Shown: in pieces, positions 19,288-27,475 of the stretch | Layout: every line of letters starts with the position of its first letter | How positions within the stretch are numbered: position 1 is the first letter of the stretch | Source of the DNA: Streptomyces sp. AP-93 | Lineage (GTDB): Bacteria > Actinomycetota > Actinomycetes > Streptomycetales > Streptomycetaceae | Length of the DNA stretch: 49,991 nt | Assembly: GCF_022808175.1 (NCBI RefSeq) | Contig: NZ_JALGBX010000041.1 | Span: 1-49,991, forward strand | Reading direction: 5' to 3' | The notes under the pieces: generated by a model | What the model was told of the DNA's origin: nothing | The model's database searches: none | What the model saw: the letters and a program-made list of their open reading frames with translations, nothing else | Translations under genes and position numbers: made by a program

Positions 19288-22200
19288 GCCTTCTCCTCCG
19301 CCCCGTCGGTGACTGCTTCCGCGTGGTGCTGGTGTTCGGTGTCTGGGACCGGCGGTTCGTCGTCGGCCGGTGCGGCCGTCAGGTCTTCCATGTGCAGGAC
19401 GGAGTCCTCGGTGCGGTGGATCCGGCGCAGGTCGTATCCGTGGATGGTGAGGAGCACCTCCTGGTACGGAACGGCGGCCAGCCGGTTCTTGAACACGGCG
19501 AGGGCCAGCTGTTGCCCTTGAAGGTCGGCGACCGAGGGTCGGTAGCCCTGCTCGAACCGTTGCAGCAGCTCGAAGAGGTCGAGCCGGATGTCCAGTTCGG
19601 CCGTGCCTCCCTGGCTGCCGGCGGGGTCCTGGTAGCTGAGGCGCAGCGCGGTGCGGCCGGATTCGATATACGGGGATGCGGGTGCCGCTCCGGGTTCGAG
19701 GCGGAACCCTTCGGCGGGGAAGCGGCGGAAGCTGCGGATGGTGCCGCCCGCCACGTCACGGACCTTCAGGGCGAGTGCGTCCCCGATGCGCTCCGGTGCC
19801 ATTAGCCCTTCGCCCCGGTTGAGGGCGCGCAGGACGGTGTCGCGCTCCTGGGCGACAGAGGCGTCAGTGGTCAGGAGTTCCATAAAGCGCAGCACTGAGG
19901 GGTAGGGCAGCATCCGCTGGGCCCGGTCCTCGTCGTGGAGTTCGAAGTAGAGCAGGCGACGGGCGGCGTCCAGGTAACGGCGGTGTTCCGCCGCCTGGGC
20001 TCCATGAGCGGCGCCCGCGCGGCCGAGCTCTTCGAACTGCCGACCGAGCAGGATGCGGTCGCGGATTCCGCGCCCATCCACGGTGACCAGGGCGCCATGC
20101 TCCAGGAGGCCGGTGTAGTCCAGACGGCGGTCGAGTCGGGGCCGGGGCGCGGTGGCGACGTCGGCTTCGCGGAGCAGCGAGAGCAGCCGGTCGTGCTCCT
20201 GCGGAGTCCCGTCGTCGGCCGGAGGAGTGCCCAGGTGTGCAGAGAAGTAGAAGCTGTCGAGGGTCTGCTGGGCGTCCCCTGCCGCATACAGCTGGTGGAT
20301 CTCGGTGCAGTCGCGGCCCGAGGTGAGGGTGAAGGCAAGTGCCGAGCGCAGGTCGCGCAGGGTGATGTGCAGCTTGCCGCGCAGCTGGGTGAGTTCGTAG
20401 ATCCGGCGCAGCCGTCGTTTGGCCTGCGGGCCGGCAGACGGGTGCTGGAAGGTCTGTGCATTGTGCCGGGCATAGCAGGTGTCGGCGAGGTCGCAGCCGG
20501 CGCAGTCCTCCCAGAACCGTTCGTGCGTCATGCGGTCAACCATCCGCTCAAGGAGCGACTCGCCGTCCTGGGGGGTGCCGTCGGTCCCGACCGGTCGGGA
20601 GGTCACATCGCGTGCGTTGAGGTTGACGACGGCGACGGCCTGTCCGGTGTTCCGGCCGGAGAGTCCCAGATTGACGAGCTTGGCGAGGTGGGGGTAGCGG
20701 TCGTGGCGATGGCTGAGGAAGTCGATCAAGCGGCCCTCATTGACGGCGATCAGCCAGGTCTCGCCCTGAGTGTGCTGCCATTCCGTTTCGGCGGTGCCGG
20801 AGAAGGGTGCGAAGAACTTCTCTAGGACCTCGTCCCCGTCGGTATCCCCTTCGTCCTGACTGCCGTCGTGGTTGGTGCGGAAGCGGTGGCCCTCCAGGGT
20901 GAAGTCGCTGCCGTTGGGCCGCCTCGGGCCGAAGTCGGCGCCTAGTTTGCCGGCCTGGCGCTCGAAGCTCTCCAGGAAGGCGGTCTTGCCGTCGCCCGCG
21001 TTGCCGGTGACCACGACGAGCGCGTGGCGTCCCTGACGGAGGGCAGGGACGAGCTCACGGTCCAGGGCAGTCTCGACGTACACCGACATGGTGTGCGGGT
21101 CGAGGCCGCGGGTGCCGCGGTTGCTGCGGCGGCTCTGGCTGTACAGCGTCTGGAGGTGCGCGACGAACGGGTTGCTGTTCGGCTCAGGGAGCGCGGCTTT
21201 GTCACCCGCGCCGCCGGCAGGTGGGGCCGGGGGCAGCTCGGAGTGCTCGGGCAGCAGCGGCGTCAGGGGGGCGGACCGGGCGGAGTCCAGGGCCTCCAGA
21301 GCTCGCAGCAGTTCCTCGGCCGTACCGAACCGCTCGCCCCGGTACGGAGAGATGGCCCGCAGCATGATCTCGGCGAAACCCGGCGCGAGGTCTCCGAAAC
21401 CGCTGTACGCGGTCCGCGGGTCGATCGGCGCGACCCCGGGGAGGGGCCAGTTGGCGTCCCACGGATACTGTCCGCCGGTAAGTGCCTCGAACAGGGTGAC
21501 GCCGAGCCCGAACAAGTCACGGTCGGTGTACCCGCTGGCGTCGGCCGGCACTTGGTCCAGGTCGGGCGGGGTGTAGCGCGGACTGGTGTACGTATGGCCC
21601 TCGGAGGAGTCCGAGGTCTTGGCGATCCCGAAGTCAATGAGCTTGACGCCGTCGTCGGTCCACAGCAGGTTGCTCGGCTTGATGTCGCAGTGCCACACCC
21701 CGAGGTCGTGGATGTGCCGCAGTCCGCGGGCGGTGTCGATCGCGAGACGCAGCACGTCCGCCGCACCCATCCGCCCGCCACGGATCACCTCGGCGACGTC
21801 CTTGCCGTCGACGAACTCGAAGACAAGGTAAGGGTATTCGTCCGGTGATGGCAGTCGGTCGGCGTCCACCATCGACACCACGTTGGGGTGTGGCGCGCTC
21901 TGGAGCCGCTGCAATACGTCGGCCTCGCGGCGCAGCCGCTCCAAGACGGACTCCCGGTCCCGCAGGACCAGCTTCACCGCCCGGTCGACACTCCGTATTG
22001 TGTCGTACACCCTGTAGGCCACGCCGAACGCCCCGGGGCGGCCCAGCTTCCGCCGTACCAGATACTTCGTGCCGAGCTGGAAGTCGGCCGGCAGGTCCCG
22101 GTAGAACTCCGGTCCGCGCGGCCCGTCCTGACTGTTCGAGCCGTACGCGACGGCGGCGGGCTCCTCCGCCGACCTGGCGGCGGAGGAGCCGATACGCCTG

Positions 22201-23630
22201 GCCGGGGTCTTCCGGACACCCATGGCCAGGTCGAGCCGCCGCAGCGCCTCGACAGCGGAGGGCCGGGCGGCCGGGTCCGTCACACACAGCGTCTGGAGCC
22301 AGTGCGCCAGCTCCACCCGCACTCCGGCGCTCTCCAGGCCGGAGGCGGGCAGCCGCCCGGCCGCTCCGGCCTGCTCGGTGGCCGAGGTGAACGGCAACTC
22401 CCCTGTGAGCAACTGGTAGCCGATGACCCCGACCGAGTAGATGTCCGAGGGCATGCCCATGGCAGCGGGGTCGGCGTGGCACTCGGGTGCCAGATAGGCG
22501 GGGTCGGCGACCTGACGTGCCTCGTGCATGACGGTGTGGCCGCGGGTTTGCGCAGTCTTGGCGTACTCGAAGCCGGTCAGCATGGCCCGGCCGTTCTGCG
22601 CGATCAGAACGGTCGAAGGGTTCAGCTCGCGGTGAGCAATACGGCGGCTGTGAGCGTGGGCGAGCCCCTGCAGGACGTCCCGGACCGTCCGCAGCTTAGA
22701 GTCGGCGGTGAGCGGGTCTGCGGCCCCGGTCAGGTGCAGCTTCAGCGCGTGGCCGGGCACGTCGTCGAAGACGGTGACATAGATGTCCCGGTCCTCGTCG
22801 GCGAAGAAGTCCCGCACCCCGACGATGTTCGGGTGCGAGGGCAGCTTGCCGAGCGCCTCGTAGGCGATGCCGATCCGCTTCTGCTGCATCAGCCGGTCGG
22901 CCTCGGCGGCATACGGGTCTGCCTTGCGGACCTGCAGACGGACCGTCCCCGAACCCTGCACGGCCAGCGCGTTCTTCGCCCGGTACTCGTCGAGCACGTC
23001 GACGCCCTCGGCGTGCTGGGACTCACTGAGCCGCTCGATCACCTCCCAGCTGCCGAACCTCAGCGGCCCGGACGGCGCACGCGACGAGCCCCGGACCGTG
23101 CGCACGATCGCCTCGTGATGCGCAGAGATGTCGGTGTCGAACCGCCCGGAGGACACCGGTACGCGGCCCACATCGGCCAGCCGCCCGATCAGGTCGGCAA
23201 GGGGGACGGTGGCCTTCGCATCGCGCTGCTGGGGCGTGCCGTCCACAAGCACGGCGTCCGCCGCCGAGAGCACCACTAAGGCGTCGGTCCAGAGCCGGGA
23301 CAGCGGCCGGTGCGCGGTCTCCAGGATCGTCTTGAGCTGTCGGGCGTGGCTCTGGAGCTTGGGCACCGGGCTGCGGAATGGAGCCCGCCGCGACGGATGC
23401 CAGCGGCTGCCGTCGGCCTCGATCCGGCCATGAGTGCCTTTCACGTCGATGACGGACACCGCATGCCCGGTGACCACGACGAGATCAACCTCGAACAGCC
23501 GGTCCCGTTGCGGGAACTCGACGGAGTGCAGGACCGTCCAATCGTCGGGGGCGTGATCACGCAGGTGCGCGATCACCCTCCGCTCGGCATCGTTGACGGC
23601 CTCCCCAACTGCAACGATCCTGGCACCCAT
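19278..23630 (-). CDS. MAD6/PglW-like NERD + tandem kinase + DptF-like ATPase
   Basis: 1,450 residues from ATG 23630, which overlaps the S-subunit stop by one base. An N-terminal NERD domain (about 1-130; EVDLVVV and VIDVKGTHG) resembles PglW. The first protein-kinase domain (about 200-470) has HRE at 333-335 and GFE at 353-355 instead of HRD and DFG, so it is probably a pseudokinase. The second (about 525-790) is complete: K553, HCDIKPSN with D649, DFG at 666-668. The last 600 residues form an AAA-type ATPase with GNAGDGKT (K882) and a Cys cluster (CAGCDLADTC), like DptF. I infer the sensor and signalling hub of the defence system. Confidence 0.85.
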   Translation of the reverse strand: MGARIVAVGEAVNDAERRVIAHLRDHAPDDWTVLHSVEFPQRDRLFEVDLVVVTGHAVSVIDVKGTHGRIEADGSRWHPSRRAPFRSPVPKLQSHARQLKTILETAHRPLSRLWTDALVVLSAADAVLVDGTPQQRDAKATVPLADLIGRLADVGRVPVSSGRFDTDISAHHEAIVRTVRGSSRAPSGPLRFGSWEVIERLSESQHAEGVDVLDEYRAKNALAVQGSGTVRLQVRKADPYAAEADRLMQQKRIGIAYEALGKLPSHPNIVGVRDFFADEDRDIYVTVFDDVPGHALKLHLTGAADPLTADSKLRTVRDVLQGLAHAHSRRIAHRELNPSTVLIAQNGRAMLTGFEYAKTAQTRGHTVMHEARQVADPAYLAPECHADPAAMGMPSDIYSVGVIGYQLLTGELPFTSATEQAGAAGRLPASGLESAGVRVELAHWLQTLCVTDPAARPSAVEALRRLDLAMGVRKTPARRIGSSAARSAEEPAAVAYGSNSQDGPRGPEFYRDLPADFQLGTKYLVRRKLGRPGAFGVAYRVYDTIRSVDRAVKLVLRDRESVLERLRREADVLQRLQSAPHPNVVSMVDADRLPSPDEYPYLVFEFVDGKDVAEVIRGGRMGAADVLRLAIDTARGLRHIHDLGVWHCDIKPSNLLWTDDGVKLIDFGIAKTSDSSEGHTYTSPRYTPPDLDQVPADASGYTDRDLFGLGVTLFEALTGGQYPWDANWPLPGVAPIDPRTAYSGFGDLAPGFAEIMLRAISPYRGERFGTAEELLRALEALDSARSAPLTPLLPEHSELPPAPPAGGAGDKAALPEPNSNPFVAHLQTLYSQSRRSNRGTRGLDPHTMSVYVETALDRELVPALRQGRHALVVVTGNAGDGKTAFLESFERQAGKLGADFGPRRPNGSDFTLEGHRFRTNHDGSQDEGDTDGDEVLEKFFAPFSGTAETEWQHTQGETWLIAVNEGRLIDFLSHRHDRYPHLAKLVNLGLSGRNTGQAVAVVNLNARDVTSRPVGTDGTPQDGESLLERMVDRMTHERFWEDCAGCDLADTCYARHNAQTFQHPSAGPQAKRRLRRIYELTQLRGKLHITLRDLRSALAFTLTSGRDCTEIHQLYAAGDAQQTLDSFYFSAHLGTPPADDGTPQEHDRLLSLLREADVATAPRPRLDRRLDYTGLLEHGALVTVDGRGIRDRILLGRQFEELGRAGAAHGAQAAEHRRYLDAARRLLYFELHDEDRAQRMLPYPSVLRFMELLTTDASVAQERDTVLRALNRGEGLMAPERIGDALALKVRDVAGGTIRSFRRFPAEGFRLEPGAAPASPYIESGRTALRLSYQDPAGSQGGTAELDIRLDLFELLQRFEQGYRPSVADLQGQQLALAVFKNRLAAVPYQEVLLTIHGYDLRRIHRTEDSVLHMEDLTAAPADDEPPVPDTEHQHHAEAVTDGAEEKAWR

Positions 23631-25054
23631 CAGCCGGCGGCCTCCTCGATGGCAGCGGTGAGCAGCGCGAGCGCCTTGTCCTCTAGGACGTCGGCACGGT
23701 CGCGGCATTGGTAGGCATAGCGGACCGTGGCGGCGATGCGGGCACGGTCGGCGGGGGGTGCAAGCGGGATCGGGATCTCGGAGCGAAGGGTCTCGTGGAT
23801 ATCCTGCTGCTTGCCACCGGCACTCAGGGAACGCAGCAGACGGAAGGCCACCTCGGAGCGGAAGAAGGCGAAGAGGTAGGCGCCGGGGACTTCCGGGTCA
23901 CCGCTGACGACGCGGAGAAAGTGCTCCGAATACGCGTACCGCAGCCAGGACCCGGTAGCCAGTGTCGGACGACAGTAGACCTCATTCTCTCCGAGAGTGC
24001 CCTGCGCCGCGATCAGGATCGTCTCGTCGGCCGCGAACACTTCTGCGGGTGTCGATGATGCCCCAATCCAACGGCCTTCAGGACGGAGCCAGAAGGCCTG
24101 CCGCTGCCCGACCAGCTGCACTCCGTGCTCGGGATCGCTGTCGACTCGCTTGAAACGGACACCGCGGCTGAGCTGGCCTCCAGAGCAAATCGAGCCGAGA
24201 GTCTCTCCGGGCACGACAGCCAGCTTCTCCATCAGCACCCGCGCGCGGGGGGCGAAGTTCAGCGCACGAAGGGAGGTAGGCCCCACGCTTTCGACCTCGA
24301 ACCCGAGGTCTCGCTCCTGCTGGTGCCAGCGGACGTCGTTCAGGTCCGAAAGCCCGTTGCTGTCGAAGAAGTCCTTCGTCGCGGCGACCAGATCCGCCTG
24401 GCATCGCGCCCGCAATCTCGCACTGTGCTCCACCAGCCGATGGATGCGCTCTTCCCGTGCCGCGCCCAGCCGTGGCACGGGAAGACCCACAAGGTGCTGC
24501 GGCTCGATGTGCTTCACGGCCGACCCGTAGACCGACCCTCTAACGAGCGCCTCACCAAACCGGCTGAGCAGGAAGGCATACAGGTACCCCGACTGGATCT
24601 TCTCCGTATCCGGTTCGACCTTGAGCGTGTGCTGCGAAGACCAGCAGCCGCCCATGTCGGGGCGGACGTACGCCCTCCTGCCAGCGTAGAACCCCGAACA
24701 CGAGATCAGGGTCATGCCGGGCTTGATTTGGAGGTAGGACAGGGCCGCCGAGAAGGCATCGGACTTCCGCAGCCGGGGCAGACCAGCGAGGTCGGCCGCC
24801 ATCATGTCTCTCGAACCGAGGAACGGCACACTGTGCTCGGGGTCGGTGAGGTAGACCCGCCGGAACATGGGCCCGTTGAAGAGCCCGCCGTTGTGTCCGG
24901 AGGTCACGCTCGCCAGCGGCACCGTGTCCGGCAGCCGCTCCAGCATCTTCTTCGCTTCCAGCGCACCCGAGATGTACGGCTTCGCGTCGAGCCGGAAGCC
25001 CTGCTCCGCGAGCCAGTCCGACATCACTGGGTTGGAAGGGCTTGCGACCTTCAT
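23630..25054 (-). CDS. Type I-like restriction specificity (S) subunit, MAD5-like
   Basis: 474 residues in two related halves, each with a target-recognition-like segment (VPLASVTSGHNGGLFNG near the start; LGSICSGGQLSRGVRF near the middle), a helix and a PxP-type loop ending in AFLLSRFGEAL or LFAFFRSEVAFRLL. That duplicated layout is characteristic of HsdS, which binds a bipartite DNA site and carries methylase subunits. Its ATG overlaps the methylase stop by 4 nt. It should define the sequence that the methylase marks as self. No HsdR helicase is present, so restriction must depend on other genes of the operon. Confidence 0.85.
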   Translation of the reverse strand: MKVASPSNPVMSDWLAEQGFRLDAKPYISGALEAKKMLERLPDTVPLASVTSGHNGGLFNGPMFRRVYLTDPEHSVPFLGSRDMMAADLAGLPRLRKSDAFSAALSYLQIKPGMTLISCSGFYAGRRAYVRPDMGGCWSSQHTLKVEPDTEKIQSGYLYAFLLSRFGEALVRGSVYGSAVKHIEPQHLVGLPVPRLGAAREERIHRLVEHSARLRARCQADLVAATKDFFDSNGLSDLNDVRWHQQERDLGFEVESVGPTSLRALNFAPRARVLMEKLAVVPGETLGSICSGGQLSRGVRFKRVDSDPEHGVQLVGQRQAFWLRPEGRWIGASSTPAEVFAADETILIAAQGTLGENEVYCRPTLATGSWLRYAYSEHFLRVVSGDPEVPGAYLFAFFRSEVAFRLLRSLSAGGKQQDIHETLRSEIPIPLAPPADRARIAATVRYAYQCRDRADVLEDKALALLTAAIEEAAG

Positions 25055-27192
25055 GCGCCTGCCTCCGCACCCTTGCGCGGCTCAACGCCGGGCACCGGAT
25101 GCTTGGCCCGGAACTCGCGGTACTTCTCCGCGATCACGGGCAGGTCGTTGTCGATGACTGGCCTGCTGCGCGTCAGCGGCCGGGTCACCTCCTTACCCCG
25201 GATGCGGAGCCGCTCCATCTCGACCGTGGTCTCCACCACGATGTCCCCGTTGGGCTCGCGTTTGTAGAGGTCGGCTCCCCGTCGGTCGAAGCCGACCTTC
25301 TCGGCGACCGCCATGAAGACCGGATACGGGTTCTCCGTCCCCAGTCGGTGGTTGCGCACTTCCTGATCGGTCTTCCGCTTCAGGAAAAGGAGCGTCGTGA
25401 GGATGTTGACGTTAGCGTCGACGATGAACGTCTCCACCGGCAGCTCGACGCTGGCAAGGACCCAGCAGTGCTCCAAGATGTACCGCCGGATCGCCTCATC
25501 GGTGGGGCCCGGGTTCGAGAGGATACCGTTCGGCAAGACGATGCCCATGCGGCCGCCGGGCTTGACCCACTCGATGGCGCGCTGGATGAACAACTGCTCG
25601 GGCGCCATGCTGCCCGGCTGGCTAGTGACGCTCGCCTCGAGCTCGCCAGTCTCCTTGTTTCGCCCCCAAGACCTGGCGATGCCCTCACGGAACGAGCCGA
25701 GCACCGACTCATCGCTGACGGGGATGTCCGCGCCAAAAGGGGGGTTGCTCAGGAGCACGTCCACGGCCTTGCCGAGCGGGATCGCCTTCCTCGCCGGCTC
25801 GACGCCCGGCAGGTGGCCTCGCGGGAAGGCGAGCGAGTCCATGTGGAAGACGTTTCCGGTGGTCTCCGCGAGCGTCATGATGTTCATGGTGGTGGCTCGG
25901 ACCAGCGATGGGTCGAAGTCTGAGCCGAAGAGGTGCTTCTCCGCGTAATCCTTCAGTCGGTCCCGGAAGCGCTCGCGCTGCTCGTCGGTGTCCGGGAAGC
26001 CGTAAGTGCCCTCTGTCTTCTGCCAGGTGTGGTGCAGGTGGTTGAGGGTTGCTTGGAGGAATCCGCCGGTGCCGCAGGTGGGGTCGAGTACGGTCTCGTC
26101 CTCCTGCGGGTCGAGGATCTCCACCATCAGGTTCACCGCGCCGCGCGGCGTGAAGTACTGGCCCCGATCGCCGCGCAGGTTGGTGCCGACCAGCTCCTGG
26201 TAGGCGATGCCCTTGGCGTCGATGTCGGTGCCACTGAGGTCGTACGGGGCAAGTTCGCTGACGATGAAGGCGAGCGCCCGGTCGGAGAGGGTGATCTCGT
26301 CCGTGGGCTTGAAGACGCCCCCGTACTCGCGCTTGACGTCTTCGAAGAGTTCCTTGACGCGCGCGCTGATGGCGGCCCGCCCGCCCTCCTCGAACATCTC
26401 CTTCAAACCCGTGCGGAACCGGCCGCGCCCGGTACCGCGGCTGACCCGCTCGTCGTACGTCTTGGCGAAGAGGAGGTAGAGGAACTGCCAGAAGGCGGCA
26501 TCCTTCGACATGCCCTCGTTGCCGTGGATGTAGTTGTGGCAACGGCGGAACGAGGTCTTGAGCATCTCCGGCTCGGCCCGGCGCAGCCGCTGGTGCGAGG
26601 CGACGGTCCGGCTGCCGACGGTGCCATCGGCAACCTCCCAGTCGCTGCGGTCCTCGAAGGTAGCGCCGAAGCCGCCGATCACCTTCTTGAGGAAGAAGAA
26701 GTCGACGCCGTCCGTCCACATGCCGTCCGCGCACGAAGGGCGGTCCTCGTTGCCCAGCAGCTCCTTGAGGTCGTCGAGGTCCTTCTGTGCGTCCTCGGGT
26801 TCACGGAGCTTAACGACGTTCTTGCCGCGCTTGGGCTCAGGCTTGCAGACCACTACGCGTCGAAGGTTCACCGTGGTGTGCGGGGCTCCGGACTCGAAGA
26901 CCGCGATGTCCGCCTTCTTCGTCCGCTTGCGCGGAGCGTCCTCGGCACTGACGGTGACAGGGAAGTCACGCGCCATGTCATGGGGGTCGATCCCATGCTC
27001 GTGGACGAGAGCCCGGGCGATGCGCTGGCGGACTTTCTCCTTCGGAGTCTCCTTGATCGCCTTACCGGTGATGTAGTCGACGACCTGGCCCTCTTCCAGG
27101 GCAGTGACCTGAGGCTGGGTGTCCTCCGCTGCCGGGCCGACCTCGCCCCCGGGCTGCTGCGGGATGTCCAGGTCCAAGGTCAGTTCCTCCAT
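25051..27192 (-). CDS. N6-adenine DNA methyltransferase, HsdM/MAD2-like
   Basis: 713 residues. Motif I DPTCGTGGF begins at residue 370 and motif IV NPPF lies at 483-486, the gamma-type N6-adenine methylase order. The N-terminal 300 residues include an R.HsdR_N-like segment (KKADIAVFE...VVVCKPEP) and a helical region typical of type I and BREX/MADS methylases. It is longer than classical HsdM (about 520) and shorter than PglX (about 1,200). The start at 27192 (MEELTLDLD) is preferred; an upstream in-frame start at 27240 is possible. Together with the S subunit it would methylate host DNA and license the rest of the system to attack unmethylated DNA. Confidence 0.88.
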   Translation of the reverse strand: MEELTLDLDIPQQPGGEVGPAAEDTQPQVTALEEGQVVDYITGKAIKETPKEKVRQRIARALVHEHGIDPHDMARDFPVTVSAEDAPRKRTKKADIAVFESGAPHTTVNLRRVVVCKPEPKRGKNVVKLREPEDAQKDLDDLKELLGNEDRPSCADGMWTDGVDFFFLKKVIGGFGATFEDRSDWEVADGTVGSRTVASHQRLRRAEPEMLKTSFRRCHNYIHGNEGMSKDAAFWQFLYLLFAKTYDERVSRGTGRGRFRTGLKEMFEEGGRAAISARVKELFEDVKREYGGVFKPTDEITLSDRALAFIVSELAPYDLSGTDIDAKGIAYQELVGTNLRGDRGQYFTPRGAVNLMVEILDPQEDETVLDPTCGTGGFLQATLNHLHHTWQKTEGTYGFPDTDEQRERFRDRLKDYAEKHLFGSDFDPSLVRATTMNIMTLAETTGNVFHMDSLAFPRGHLPGVEPARKAIPLGKAVDVLLSNPPFGADIPVSDESVLGSFREGIARSWGRNKETGELEASVTSQPGSMAPEQLFIQRAIEWVKPGGRMGIVLPNGILSNPGPTDEAIRRYILEHCWVLASVELPVETFIVDANVNILTTLLFLKRKTDQEVRNHRLGTENPYPVFMAVAEKVGFDRRGADLYKREPNGDIVVETTVEMERLRIRGKEVTRPLTRSRPVIDNDLPVIAEKYREFRAKHPVPGVEPRKGAEAGA

Positions 27193-27398
27193 CAGCGTGC
27201 CGCTTCTTCCCTGTGCTCGGTGGTGCAGGGCGGCACTCACCGCCCGGTGCGCGCCGTACCCGCCCCGTCACGGCCGCCACCTGCGATCCTACGGCCACGG
27301 CAGCAGGCCGGGCGGCGATTCCCGAGAGGCCGGATCATGACCGGCCGCCATGCGGCGCGAGCCTACCGGCGGGCACTGACAATCCCCCCGGGGTTCCG

Positions 27399-27419
27399 GC
27401 CGAGCCAGGCAGGCTCGGC
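27399..27419 (-). terminator. Small hairpin between AIPR and methylase genes
   Basis: Perfect 8-bp arms (GCCGAGCC and GGCTCGGC) around a 5-nt loop, about 57 nt after the AIPR stop in transcription direction. The 283-nt gap between the two genes holds no convincing frame. It may terminate the AIPR transcript, with a methylase promoter downstream. Confidence 0.35.
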
Positions 27420-27475
27420 ACGCCTGGCGAGGCCGATGCCAAAAAACTCTCTGGGAACCGCCGCCGGCATCCCCT

